From NCBI GenBank assembly GCA_964030785.1, contig OZ034979.1:7828883-7892882 (forward strand): a stretch of DNA of 64,000 nt, in the 5' to 3' direction. Shown here piece by piece: positions 12,831-27,600 of the stretch; position 1 is the stretch's first letter, and each line of letters starts with the position of its first letter. The position numbers and the translations under genes were made by a program. The notes below the pieces were generated by a model, which worked only from the letters and a program-made list of their open reading frames with translations, did no database searches and was not told the DNA's origin. The DNA comes from Siderastrea siderea (lineage: Eukaryota; Cnidaria; Anthozoa; Scleractinia; Rhizangiidae).

Positions 12831-13557
12831 AAACGTCCTGCGTACTGCTAGGACTAGAATGTCGATTGGTGGCATATTCGCAATGATATATATAACTGTG
12901 ATGATGAATTTTAAGCCTGGTGAATATATGAGAAGGATATCTCGTCATTCCGTGTCACTGACTGAATAAATAGCTTTCTCATATATTAAAATTCACCATC
13001 ACATCTTTATATATTAACGCAATCAGCAGTTTCAAATAAAGCCATTTTTTGAAGCATTCATCTACTCCTTCACTCAATTCCCGGAAAGGAACCTAGCTAA
13101 GACACCAACTTAACGTAATTAAAAATTAACCTTATTATCCACTGTTTTATGTGGCTTTTAGAATTGACATGAATTTGTACATGTAAGCGTTTCAAAATGC
13201 ACAGACGATGAAATATAGATAGGTTCTCTTATTTTTGCTTTGTATTCCCTATAATGACTGCGCTATTAATTTTGTCGCTTATTGGTGCTGTGTCAAGAGG
13301 TACATTTGTGTAATGTTTAGGAATTTGTCATAAACATCGATTTGTTAACTTTTGGTTCTTTTTCCAGTGAATTTGGGATGAACAATCGGATTGAGTCAAA
13401 AAGCCTGAAAACTTGATTCTCCGAACACAAGAATACACGAAATCTTTAAAAATCAAATAAAAAACACTTGTGAATCTGGGGTCCTATTTCATCATGAATT
13501 AGAAACATTTCCTTTGATGCTCTAAAACTTAGCCCGAGTCTTCACTTTCCAGGCAGG

Positions 13558-14416
13558 ATGCCTTTCAAGTTCTGTCCCTTGTTGCTGTTATCCCTGATGA
13601 CTAATCTATCGGTCCAAGCCAAAAGCGTCAAAAGAAGTAAGGTCTTATTTCTTTTCAAGCTCCAAGATGTTATAAATTGTTACATGTAGCTCTGAACGTT
13701 TATTGCATGAACATAGTTGACTGTACAAAAGCAACTTTATACGCAGGGAACATACAAAGGTGAGTTTAGCTGTAAGAAACTGAAGGAAAAATTAAATTTA
13801 AACTGAGCACTTTGAAGCTTTTGTAACCCACGTGGGCCACGGTGGTTCATTGCCCTTATCATTGATGGGCAAATAGTACAGTATTTATCATTCAGTTAGT
13901 ATATACCAAAGCAGTGGACGGTGTTTTTCGCGCACCCTGATTGGCTAATCAAACTTGGGTTAGTAGCTGCTATTCACCCCCGGCATTTTTCTGGATTTCG
14001 CACGCGAAAACAAGCTAATTTCCGGCTGCGTTTGTCAATATTTGAGCATTTAAGATGGATTTCATAAACGATATTAAAGCTGTGCACGTCATTGAAAACT
14101 TTTGCAAAAAACCTTTATACTGGCAGTGTTTAAATTCTACAAGGACGCGAGGTTCTAATTTTTCAGTCTCTCGATGGATATTGTCAACTGAGCTATGAAT
14201 ACTATCTTAAGGCCAAAGAGCAGTAGTGTTCTAGTTGTGTGAAAAAGAGGTTTGACACGTTTCTTTTAATGATTTTAGCTACAGGGCAAGCGAGCGTACA
14301 AAACGGATGTGCTTCCAGTGTGTTAAAATTTCCGTCTAACCGGCAGGATGTCCCGGATTTTAAAATTCCAGCAATGAGTTGGATCCAGACTCCATCCATA
14401 GTGGAAAAAACAGATG
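13558..14416 (+). CDS. Exons 1-2: signal peptide and Cys/MSWIQTPS segment
   Basis: Exon 1 encodes MPFKFCPLLLLSLMTNLSVQ and a basic KSVKR end, a standard secretory signal peptide; the GTAAGG donor leaves phase 1. Exon 2 starts at 14279 or, six bases later, at 14285 (both AGs keep frame). It encodes one Cys (QNGCAS) and the motif IPAMSWIQTPSIVE. The same motif, Cys and exon phases recur in the minus-strand gene at 1945-4060. Confidence 0.75.
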
Positions 14417-17400
14417 GTGAGAGAAAAACATGAAATAAATAATAAATAAGAATTTTCAGTGACATATCCACTTTATTGCTCTTCACCTCCGTCTACTATC
14501 GACCAGGAAGGGGGCAAAACCAGTTATCACGGAGAAAAACCTTCGGATCAAGGACGAAAACCAACAACAAACTCACTTCACTTATTCACGAATTGTTACA
14601 TCAGTCAGTTCGGGACTGACCAATGAGGTTTAATACAGTGAGGCTCCGCCCGGAGGTTCAAACCCTTGCCCTTTAATATACTAAATTGCACCCTAAGTGG
14701 TACCCCAATTCATATACCTAGAACAAAATTGCACCTTTTTCTTTTACCTCAGGGATAAGCCAAAACAATAGAATTTGCTTTCAAGTCGTTCTGGTTCAGT
14801 TGCTGCTCAAAGGGTGCAGTCTTTTATGCGTTTCGCGTTGTCATCAGTTTCTGCCAATTTGGCACCCTTTCATATACTTCGCTTTAGCCACCATCTCTTT
14901 CGCTTTGCAGCCGACTTTGTGACCCTTTCATGATACTTAAATGACAATTTTCCCTACCCTTTAGTATACTGCGAGCTTAAAAAAGGCACCCCTGTCGGGA
15001 GGAACGTCCCCGTATAGCCCATTATAGGGAGTACCCCCCCGGACCGGGACACATTCCCTGCTCTTAAATTACACTCAATTACAAACGCTTCCAGCCTCGC
15101 TTGATCCATGAAACGATTACCATCGCTTATTCAATTGCACTGAGCAACGCTGGACACGGGCCTATTTAAAAAAAGTGGCCATTGGTAACTTTTTATGTCA
15201 TTCTAAAAACAGAGCGAAAAGTTGGTTAAAAGCTTTCTTTGACTTTTCTAGACGACTGGATTTATTTTCTTTTTAAATTTACTTTGGAACAATTTTCTTT
15301 GGTCGAAAACAGGGAAAATTATTCGTAAAAATATTTTAAACTACCCTGCTAACGAGTTTTTACCGTGACGTAAAGGACATGCACATTACGTTGTTCAGCT
15401 GGGTTAGTTGTAATCGGTTTTCAAATGCTGGGCCCTGGTCACAATGAGCCAATGAGCGGAGCTTTTGACGGCAATGACTTATTCTCGGCAAAAACGGTAA
15501 AGGAGCTAAAATCACCTTTCCCACACAGATCTCTTAAATTTGCATGATCCATAACTTTTCAGCCTTCAAAACTAAAAGGGTTCCCGAATCAAGCATTTAC
15601 GATTCCAGAATGGTGTGGTCTGTGATGCTTTTTCGTGTGGTATTGGTATTATACCTTGACAATATTTCATTTTGGTCTTGATGTTTTTGCGAATTTAGGT
15701 CACTATCAAGCCCTAGGCCGAGTGATTCATATGTCTTATGTGCAGGAGCAGTTAGCAACTCAGAAAAAAGTAAACTTTGCTGCTGCAAGAGACACTATGG
15801 ATCTCGTGCAGCAGTTGGATATTCTTGCAGACACAGTTTATATTCAGGTGATTTTCTCCGCAGGTTGGTACTCCGGATTACGAGTGACGGGGAGGTACGA
15901 ATGGGGTCATAAATTAAAATCCAAAAAAATCCCTCTGGTTTGAACCAAAATGAAACACAAATCCCATGCTGAATTTTGAAGATTAATGACAATAACAAAG
16001 AACAACAGTACTTTTTGAATTGTCATGTTTGTTTAATTATTCATCGTACTATCTGCAATAAACTTTCCCAGATCTAGTAATCATTCTTACAAAATACCCA
16101 GAAAAATACTTGCTAAAATTTTCTTACCCACAAAATCCCGAACACCGTGAATTTCAAACCCATAAAAATCCTTGGCACCTCCCCGTCACTCCCAATCTGG
16201 AACACCTCCCCGTGGGCCGGGATTTTCTTGTATACATAGGTTATATTTATAGAGGTAACAGGAATTCGTGTCATCCAATTCGGTCTGTAATCATACGAGC
16301 GATTAACAAAATCGGACGACCGCGAAGCGGGAGCCCGATTTGTTAATCACGAGTTACAAGCTGGTGGGTGGTGTAAACTGTTTTAGTACAGGACGCTCTA
16401 AAACGTGTAATTTACAAATAACGTTTGGGAGGGTGAGTTGTTGTTGCTATGGTGATTATGTTAGTTTGCCGTAATTGGTTCATTGATTGGTTCACTGAAT
16501 TGTCCGATAACAGACTGTCTAATAACAAACTATCCGATAACAGGTTATGTGGCCAATAAGTGAAAAATAGAGGGTTTTTTAAACCATTTACATCTGAGGA
16601 AATTGCAATATTTATGATGAAATTACGATATATATTACATTGTTTCAAAAGATCGTGGTTTCTTCATTGGATAAGATTATTTTCGACCGATTTCTTGACC
16701 AAACTCAGTCGTAGCCGGAGAAACGATATTACTTATACTTAATTCTTACAGCACCACGTCGAAGCTTTTAATTTAAAAAAATAAATAAATAAGCTACTAT
16801 GAGTCTGTCAGTTTTCTGTCAGAGAATTGTCAACGGTGTTGAAAAGCCAAGTTAACAGTCGGCCTTAGAAAACAAGGACAAGTGGTCCAATTGTTTTAGC
16901 CAACTTCCCAATTACACTCGAAATGCACCGGTAGTCAGGTCATATTTACAAAAACAGAAATTTTACTTTGCAAGAACATAGTGCGCACAATCGTTGATTA
17001 TTAGCAAATATTTAATGACGAATGAGCAAATCAGATTTCGGTGTTCGCAATAGACTACTAAACTGTAAACTGTAAATTTTTGTATTATTATATTACATAT
17101 TATATGATCCCAAAAGGGCTTTTCAACATATAATTACTACATATAATTGGTTTAAAACACTCTTTTTTTTATAAGAACGCGTGCAATTTGGCTGAGCCTG
17201 AGGATGTTCTAATTTTAGCCCAAACATTTTCTTAAATTTGGGGGCAAATTTCAGGCTCAACGTTCTTATAAATATGGTGGATCTTATAAAATAAAAAGAG
17301 CGTAATCTAATGGTAGAGTAAGATGTCTAAGATGTGTCTTTCGTTTGTAGGAGTTAGCCTTTTTTTGACTGGACTTTTATATGCTTCTAGCAACTCTGAA

Positions 17401-18484
17401 GTGCTTTTTAAAGGCAAAATCAAACCATAGTTCATAAAAGAATCTGGTTATGAAGCTCAGCAAAGTCCATTGCTTTGTGTTTTTGTTATCGTTTTTCGCC
17501 TTGACAGTGCGCATACAACAATAGGTTTTGAATTTTGTATGAGCAACTAACCAATAAAAATTTTACTGCTAAGTTCTTCAGCCATAGTGTGCGAACGTAA
17601 AACAAAAGATTGTGCACGGTCGTAGTACTTTCAACATAAATTGCAGCACTTTTGTTATGGCCTTTGAAACTTGCAAGGTTTCATTAGCAGTCCCTTGAGT
17701 AACTGTGATCAAACTGTTTTACGGTCTGTAAACCACGTTTCTTTCCATAGGGGACTGTTGTTCTTCGTGGCTTCAGAAATGTTAAGATATACGCACGGAC
17801 GATTGTGGGCGAAACTGGAAGCAAGATCGACGTCTTGGCACCAAATTGGAACCCGCAGCTTGGTCCAGCAGGAACTGGACTAAACGGAGTGAATGGCGAC
17901 CACGGAGAAGATGGACCTAACGGTAGGTGAAGTTTCTATCAACACGCATGTTTTCCTTATTGTTCTTCATATATTTCTTTAAAAAGATATTTGGGAGAGT
18001 TCGCTTACACATCAAGAAATCTCATCTTTGGCGATCACTTTTAAATTCTCATGACCTGTACGACTGATCAAGCAGTGATACTGTTAGGGGAATTAGATTC
18101 GCTTCACTACTGGGGATAAGAGGGTTAAGTGACGATGGCAATTGACGGCTTTTTAGCAATGAGTGGAGAAACGACTGGGAGCGAATAATTAAAATCAATT
18201 ATTTAAAAATTATGCATGCCCATTGTCTGCTACAGCACCGTGAAAATTGTTCTCTTATCAAGTTTGAAATTTATCAGTTGTTAGAATATGAATAAGTGGA
18301 TTATTAAGATAAGTCAGTACAGTTTACAGTCACCAATGTAGTCTGTGTTTCGAAGGACACGCTTTTCATGAACTACTTGCTACAAACTAAGAGGGACAAA
18401 GTGGCAGTCTAAGGGCACAAATCACTTGATCCCCAGAAAAAATTGAAAAGTTGCCCTTCTTGTGGACCAAGTAGTTCGTGTTAA

Positions 18485-18532
<48 letters not shown>

Positions 18533-21500
18533 CATCATCATTATTAAATGTTTTGATAAGTCTTTAATGTAAAAATCAGTTAACCTATTTACAGGTACTA
18601 ATAACAATTGTAATCCTAATTTAGATCAGTAGTTAAAAACATTTCCCGGGCGAGTCTCTACGTACATAAACGGAAAATTTAAAGCAGTTTTTCAAATTAC
18701 TTAAAACTATGCAAATGCGAATAACATTAAATGTGAAAAGCTAAAACAACTAGTCACGAACTCCTGCTGCGTTAGCATTTAGGCAAAAATCTTCTCTGAG
18801 AAGTCAGAAGCATTACGAAAGGGTACTCTTCAGCCCCTAACGCTAATGTGGACAGATCGCAATATCTCGAAAGACAAACGTTCTTAACCACGTGATTAAT
18901 GTGGCGTATGGTTCTTGGCCTTTATGATGATGATGATGATGATGATGATGATGGCGAGGAGCTTGTAACTGATATTTCCAGCTGCAGTACTTCTTATGCA
19001 AGACGTACTTTATATGTATTCAATTAATCGGAAAGTCTCTATCATTACCTAAGCAAAAATGGCCGTTTAATCTAATTCCAAGAAAATGGAGGCATGAAGG
19101 AGCGGTGTGCAGACGAAAATGAACTGAGGCATTGAAAAGGAGTTTATCAGTAATGTGTCATTCCAGTTTCTTGATTTGCTTTTTGTCAAGTAGATAAAAA
19201 TGCGTTTATTTTTCTTTTTGTTCTTTTTCCAGTCGAAATATTCTCTGACGTCATTCATGGTCTCCTTGACGTCGCTTCTACTGCTGGAATTGGACGCAAA
19301 GGACAAGAGGGTGGAAAAGGTGCCCTCTCAGCGGGCAGAGAACACACGGTTAGTTTAATCATAAAGAGAATTTTTTCTGCGTATTTAAAAACCGAGGAAA
19401 ATGAGTGCAAGCAAGTGACATTTGGCTTTAGTTTTACTTCTAACTGGTTAAAAAAGTGACAAGAATATTTTTTTACCAATCACAGTGCGTAGAAGTGAAC
19501 TAATCATAGCATGCACGGAATTCCTCGTATCCAGGGGCTTTCCATATGATATAGACATTTACACAGTTAGATCTTGTAGGACCGAACTAATTAAAGAGTC
19601 TGAGGGCTGGAGTGGTGCTGGGGACCAGACTGGGTGTTGTCTGTATTTCGCGTGCCACGTAGGCTAAGAGCTAGGGTACGACTCTATTTCGGAAATTTTA
19701 AATTGTTAATATTCTGACAAGAATGTTTTCTTGTTCTTTGTTTCTTGTTTTTTTTTCTTTTCAAGCAACCTCCCAAAACAAGCGGTGATTGCTCAAGACA
19801 AATACCGTGGTCGACTTCTCAAATAGACCGATGCTCGTGCAATAACGTCCCAGGAACGCCCGGACGTCAGGGACCGAAGGGAGGGAATGGAGGAAATGCA
19901 GGACGACCTGGTATGGTGAATCGTGATGTTATGTTGCCGGGGGGGGGGGGGAACTCCGCATTTCAAGTGACGGGGAGGTGTGAATGGGGACATAAATAAA
20001 AAACCCCAAAAATCCCATCTTCAATTTTGGAGCCTTACAAATACCCAGACATGCCAGAAGAACATCAGTACTTTTTGAATGATCGTGTTTGTTCGTTTAT
20101 TTATCTTGTTTTCTGCAATATACTTTGCCCAAATCTTACAAATTATCAAAAAAAATACTTGCCAAAATTTTTTTACTCTCCAAAATCTCGAAATGGTGAA
20201 TTTCAAACCCAAAATACAGAGTGCCCCCCCCCCCCCGCCCGATGGAGCTGTACCTTTTACATTCAGACTACGCTTTTCAATAACATGTAACTTTGAACTT
20301 AGTTCTGTCGTGTTCCGCATATCAATCTTTGCTAGGAAATGGAGGAAACGCTGGAAATGTAAATGTGCACTACAGAAGGTTAAATGGACAAGTGAAAATA
20401 AACTCTTGCAGGGGAAATGGAGCCCAAGCAGCCAACAATGGACAAGGAGGACAAGGTTGGAGGATGTTATGCTTTCCTACTTGCACAGCAAAAAAGATAA
20501 AGATTTCGAAAGTTTGGCATTTATTTGACAGATTGCATTTCCTGCATTTCGTTTTGTCAATTCATTTTCTATTCAAAGCGTAAACAAGCATGGATTGTAC
20601 ATTTTTTACATTTGAGTTCTACCTAGCACGAAAATACAAGCAGTTTTCTCTACTCGTATACGAGTAGAGAAGGCGCACGCACCGATGCACGGTGAAAACA
20701 ATACTTCCTTCCACTTAAAATCTTCTTTAAGTAGGGTAAAAACATTTCTGATGTTCCAGGGGTTCTTATATAATACAACAATTCCTCCACTCAACCTCGA
20801 TGTGCACTACTCACCTCTACGAGCTTATGTACGACTAGACGTGCTTCATGTTTGTTTGTTTTTTCTTGGGGACAAATGATTGAAAAACACGCGCCCGGAA
20901 TATTTGCGTTTGTTGTGCGCGATGCGACGCAAATGAATTGCCCGCGAAATTGTCAGAACCAGACGCCATTTTGATTCAAGGGCGTGGACTGTCCGTGCCT
21001 CCTCCATAATGAAAACGAGTTTGATGTACGACTCAATTTCTTTCTCGTTTATTGTATTTTCCTTTCGTATGTGGCAAATAACTTGAAACTAAACTTGATG
21101 ATTTTTTGTCCACTTTCAGGTGGTGAAGGTGGTCATGGAGGATATGGGCGAAATTGCAAGTTTCAAGTGATTGATTGGACTGATAAGAGATGGTGTACAG
21201 ATAAGCCAGATAGAACCTCCGAGAATGAACCACTTGGTCATGAACGCGTCTCGAGATCAAGTAAGGTTAAAACAACTAACAGGCCACCCATAACCCTTAC
21301 CTCAAATTACAAATCAACCGGGGAAGCCATTTTAGTTTTCAGTAGGAGTGACGTCTTGAACTTTAGTCTGAAATGTTAGCCGTCTTCTCTCCCTGACCAA
21401 GAGGCGCCCCTGCGGGTTACGAGAGGAGAAGGATGACATTTCAGACTATCTGAAACCTTAGCTGTTGAGTAGTCTGCAAACCGCTAGGAGCTCCTAGTCG

Positions 21501-21591
21501 CCCCAGACCTTTCGGTGTTCATTTAGACGGGCCTGCATGGCGCCGTCTTTTAGTTCTGCAAAAGATTCGGCGAAGTAGGTTAAGGGTCACG

Positions 21592-21626
<35 letters not shown>

Positions 21627-21640
21627 CCTGACTGACTGAC

Positions 21641-21698
<58 letters not shown>

Positions 21699-24600
21699 CT
21701 TAATGATATTCTATGGGGTGGGGACAAAGAGGGCTTATATATGTTTTGGTTTTCGGGGACCCTAGAAAGAGTTTGTTAGACCTAGGTCAAACGTCGAACT
21801 TTGCATGTTCCGTGCCTAATTCAAACGAACAAAAGCACATTTAAAGTTCGACGTTTGACCGAGGCCTAATCGATCAAAATAACACGTTTTAAAAATGGTA
21901 GCTCGACCAATTCTTGTACGCAATTATAAGGATCAAAATACGTCATTTAAGTTTAAAAGGGTTCTTCCAATTCACGCATTTGAAAGAAGGCACAAAAACG
22001 ATAGAATGTACACTGGGTTAATCATGTCGAATCAAAACATTTAGCTGTAAAAATAAACTTAAACTTCTACAAAATGCAGCTATTACAATAGATTCATTCA
22101 AGGGAAACCTTTAACCCCGAGCGTTTAGTTGGGATCACCTTTCGACAAGTAGTCACGCAAACATACAGGAAACACAATTTTATAAAACGCATGGCATTTC
22201 TTACTGTATTGTAGAATAGATGTAGGAGAATCCAGAGGTTTAATTCTAGTTTGAAGGTTTAGTTCTAGTTTGAAGTTCTTGCGGGTTTTGACTTTTAATG
22301 TATATTTTTTTTGAAATTTCAAAAAACAGATCCCGCAAAATTTATTTATAATACCTAATAGAAAAAATATTTTTAAAATATTAAGAGTTCATGTAACTCA
22401 GGAACCTAGTGGCTAGCTTGTAAGGGCCCTTCTTTGATAAACCACAGTTTTTCGTGTTGTTTCAGACCTCCCACCTTCCACGCCCTAGGAAGTACTCTGG
22501 ATTGCAAATGACGGGGACATAAATTAAAACCTAAGGAGGAAAGAAAGGTCCGCCCATAATGCTTTGCGATCAACTATATTATCACCGGTCGTTGCTCACG
22601 TGATCTCAAATTTGGACCTGAACGCGACAGCTATCGTGCAAAACTGCCAAGCTTGTGTAACAGCGCTGTGTCAATTTTAGAACAGGAAAATACTATGTTT
22701 TAGTGCTGGCGTTTAATCAAGAAAACAAGGCATACCTAGACAGATTCATGACTAAATGGCATTAATTTCCTTGTGATTTTAAAGGAGGTCCAGTGAAACC
22801 CAAGGGAAAAAGAAATTGTGGATTACTAAGAAACAAACGTGCAATGTGTAAAAATATTCCTGATGCTACGGTGTTTTGCAAAGACAATGGACGGGGACCT
22901 CAAGCACCTCGTGGTCCACGCGGGGATCCTGGAAACCCAGGATCGAGTAAGTACCTCTCTACTCTTAAGCCATTCTTAAGGTAAAAATTCTGGAAATAAT
23001 TTACATTTTATATTTGATAAATGTGGATAACAAACAGCACCACACCAAAGTAAAGCTGAGGATACCCTGTGAAGCTGGCAGTATTGTATGCGAAAGGTGA
23101 AGTTTTGGCGGCCGAGCCGCCATGAGCCCCGTAAGCCGCGAGAAAATTTCAAACTGCTTCTCCCCATTCCCTTCGCGGCTCCGCCGCTCGAACTTCGCGT
23201 AAACAATCCCGCCAGCTGCGCAGGCTAAGCTGAGGAACTTTCATTTGAATTATTACCTAGCGAATTAATCCACTGATTTAATCATCGTGTACGGCAAAAT
23301 AAAAAGCCACACACGACACACAAGAACGGCCTCAGTTTACGTCGAAATAATTAGCACCAAACTGCTCGATAGCTTTCATTTAAATGGTGACACTTAAGGA
23401 TGTCATCCACAGACTCTAAAGTTAGAGCCACCTTGTACAGCATAATAAACAGCACCACAGGAAAGTACTGTTCAGTAGCTTTCATTTTAATGGTCGCACT
23501 TTAGGATTTCATCCAAAGACTCAAAAGTAAGAACCATCTTATAGAGCATAATACGCAGTACCACAGGAAAGTAACGCTCAATAGCTTTCATTTGAATGGT
23601 CGTACTTGAGGAATTGATCTACAGTCTCAAAAGTTAGAACGCCGTTGTATAGCATAATAAACAGCATATCAGGAAAGTACTGCTCAGATGAATTCTTGGT
23701 CAGAATTAAACCATTTATCCGCTAGCAGGGCCTGGATGAAAATTACTCTGTGTAATTCTATCTAGTTTACCCTGTCTAAATAAAGTGTTGTTGTTGTTGT
23801 TGTTGTTGCTGTTGTTGTTAACTCAAAACTTAGGACTACTTTATACTAATAACTGCTTGTTTCGCTGTTGGAGTGAGAGGATTAGAGCTAACAATTTAAC
23901 TTTTCTGCACACTGAAAAATAACTTTGTCTCTGTAAACAACTCTATTCCGTACCGTTTCTAGCACCTAGTACCGCAGGACAGCCTGGCTCGGTTAGTACG
24001 TCTATGGTTCAATCCGGGACATTAGGCGCTGCAGGGAAAGGAAGCTACCCAAGAGAACTGCTCGTCATCATGAGAAGACAGGCAGAGGACCTGTTGCTAA
24101 GCAACAGCGACAATCAGAAAGGGAGAGAAGCATTAGAGTTTATACGCAGCGTGACAGATGAAAGAAGTGATGTGGACGACATCAAAAATTGTGAGCTTTT
24201 GAAAATTTTCTTAGAACAATTACGGGCTGGCTTTTAGAACTTGGCGATCCAATAATGGCCGATTCAAAGAAGATGTTTCAGCATTTTTAACCATCCCGTA
24301 GACTTGCAAAAATAAACCTCTCTCTGGCATAGACCTAAATTTTATATTTTTTAATTCCATTTTATTTTATTTTAGAGACGTATAACCCGTCTTGGACGAA
24401 CTTTGGCAAACATTTGTAGCGCGTGTAACGTAGTTTGTCGAGTATAAAGATGGCCCAAGGCGTATAATGAGTCTTGAGAAAATTTTTTTTTAAGAAATTC
24501 GTCCAATATCGATGTCTTTTGTCATAAATTATTTATAAGTTTTAATGTTACCATTAACCTCATAAAATAAATCATGGATATACTTGCTCACAGTTTATAT

Positions 24601-27600
24601 AGTATTTATAACATCTAATTTAGAAATATGAAGGTTACATTCACGGATAAAGAGAGACTCGGATAAAGCCACAAACATATTTTGCAATTTGAAATACTTC
24701 GCTTCCCGAATTTTATTTTAAACTTAATGTTAACCTTTGTAAATGACGTCTTTCTTTTAGACGTAAAAAGGAAGCTTGGTTTCCTGGATATTCCAGGCTA
24801 TGACATTTTTGGCAAAAATGAGATGTCTGCACCTCGCATCAAGTGGGAAGCTCTTGCGGACACTGTGGAGAGTATCAAGGACGCAGCGCAAACTTATGAA
24901 ACTGCTTTCAACGACATCATTGCCAACGTGGAAAACAAAGAAAACTTCCAGGAGGTCTGTGATCCTTCTGTAAAAAGGAGACCTTTTACGTATTAGTGAG
25001 CCTTAAAAGTGTTGTTGCCCTATACTTTGCCGTAACTGAAATCAAAACATGTGTGCATTTCTAGCCGTCCCGGGTTTTCTCGTTATTTTTAAAAACGTTC
25101 AATTTGGTCAGCGACGCTAAACGCAGTCTTTCAAAATGGCGGCCATTTCCAATGGATTTTTAAAATAAAAACCAAGCTATAGGTTAAGTTCGGCGTTTTT
25201 GTTTTTAAATGCGTTTTTAACGCTGCTGGTAGATTTTAAATTGCTCTTGTCAGGGTGTATTCTCCCCCACATTTTTTAAAAATACCTTGAAGACCCTGTT
25301 GGAGTGAATGCGTAGAATGGTGACATTCTTTATCAAAGAATAAGAAATACCTTCATAAGTCACAGACATTTGGCAAATTAAATCCTGTTGTAAGTGATAC
25401 TACAGTCAACGAAGCGCGTTGGGCCGAGTTCGCTATGAAACTAAAGGAATACACAGAACCACTCATAAATGTTAACATGAAAATTCTTGTATTTTCTCTA
25501 AGATGGCGTCCAAAATGTCGGAAGTATCAGCATTACAAGTGAAAGCAGAAAAAGGACGACTTGAACAGGCTAAGCTGATCGCGGAAAGCGAAAAAAGGAT
25601 GTGTCTTAAGGTATTTCGAAGATAATTTGCACGCTCGAGTAGGTAACGATAAGATAAATCATTAGATAGATTTGAATTTGATCGCTCTTTCCTCGTGGGA
25701 ACCGTTATAAGGGTGAAAAGCTGGTGCAAAATACGTGAGTATGAAGCACACAATGTGATCTAAATCTGCGGTCGTCTGCCTTTTCCCGCCGCAGAAACCG
25801 TAAAGAATATCCTGGGAAACTCCCCACCTACCCCTGCACTAACTGCTAAGGGAAAATGATGGGTTAGGGGAGGGATAGGTGGGGAGAAAAACATTATGAT
25901 CCAAGAATAAACCACTATTACTACAAGATATATACAAACGACGTCAACAAATATATAAACAATACACTCTTGCTCTAATTTTGAGACCAGTGATCCGGTC
26001 TTAATGGTTACGGCTCTAAAATATTGGCTGCCGTGCATACTTTGATTATTGTCGTTTTTCTTTTAGCAAACTTGTTTTCCCTTCCTTTCAGTTTATTAGA
26101 CAACAAGAGGAGAAAATGGAAAGCATTCTTGAAAACATTGAGGATAGTATACCCCAGTTGCAAGCACAGTTCAACGCAAACGACTGGATAGCATTGCTCC
26201 AGGGCATTGTAGGAATTTCTAAAGCCATAAAAGGAGAAGAAGGAAAAAGAAACCCATTGGACTTCATTGACACAGCTCTAAGTACGGCGAAGGAACTGAA
26301 AAACAAAGCATGTCTCCCCTCACTGGAATCACATTTAGAAAGCATCAAGAAATGGTTGACTTTTGGAGATAGGTACGAACCTCGTGAAGATCCCAGTAGT
26401 TTGGACTTTGATCAACTCGATGTTGGTTCAGTCCCCGAAATAATGCAGGTATGACTCAAGTTCGTGCTCAGTTTTGAAGGTTTTCCCCGGCTTCAATCAG
26501 AACTCATGTTTGTCGCTGGTTCTCTTTTAAGGCCAATCTCGAGATGAATAAGGAGAAGTTGACAGCCGAGTTAGTGTGTCTACTGGAAGTGGCAGCACCT
26601 CCACAAACCGTGGCAGCTTTTAAAGCGGAGCTAGAGTCTTTCTTCATCGCCGGGTCAGCTCGTATTGACCTAATAGGAAAGGTTCTGGAACTCGACAACG
26701 AGCTCGGTGGACATCTTTTTGATATTCCACTCCTTGACGAGACCGAGAAAGCAATAGCTCAAGTGAGCGAAGCACCAAGTATGAAAGCGCAGTTTTAATT
26801 CACTGCATTTTGTCTTGCGTTTTTATTGCTTGGGTTGTCTTAGGGATGGTACCTCCTCATACAAAAACATTTTTGCAAAGTTATGACTATGCGGAAATAG
26901 CAGATTTTAGCAAGGGCTATTGGAATCCAAAAAGGAAAATGTGAGTTTGAATTCATGGCTACTATTCACTAATAGTTAACTATCACGCTTACTATACCCT
27001 TGGAAAATAAAACTCTCGGCATTGTGTGAAACTGAGAAGCTCAATGGCTGAAGTATTGTGAGCGCTACTCAAATAGAACAAATAATATTATAATTCCGAT
27101 ATAATTAGACCAAAGTTTGAAAAGTCCCGTGGCTGCTTCGAACGTGGCTACACTATTAAATGCAGGGGTTTCAATAAAAATTGAAGTAGGCAGCTGGTTT
27201 GAGTAGAGTAACCGACTGTATCAACAAGGGGTTTGAAACAATCTTCCTTTAATTACTCCAATTTAGGGCAAAAAGTAGCCGCCTTTTTTGAGGGAAATAG
27301 CCGACACTTTTCGTCGGCCGTCGGTGCTTATTGAAAGCACTGTAAATGCCCAAAAGGATTGCTCAATATTCATACTGTCAATTTTTTGTTATATCATATA
27401 AACACAGGATTCTTTGTTTACTGGCGATTTGTTACTGTATTTGTTACTGCTGACTTGGAAAGCAAATGCTACGAAAATATAAATACCTATAAGCAAAATT
27501 TCAGTCAAGATTCGCAAGCGCCATTGAAAGGAAAGCGATTCTATTTCGCCTTAAATAATCGAAAGATACATGGCAAACGTTAAAAATGCGTGAGTTTATA

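Noticed and set aside
13551..13557. Treating CTTTCCAG before the ATG as proof of an upstream coding exon
   Set aside because: The signal peptide begins at the ATG, so any upstream exon is more likely 5' UTR.
26843..26946. A longer exon covering the whole MITE arm (ending at the GTGAGT)
   Set aside because: The long version is open only when entered with two leading bases, which does not fit the phase 0 end of exon 14; in phase 0 it has a stop. Only the 37-nt version fits, and is listed as a weak candidate.
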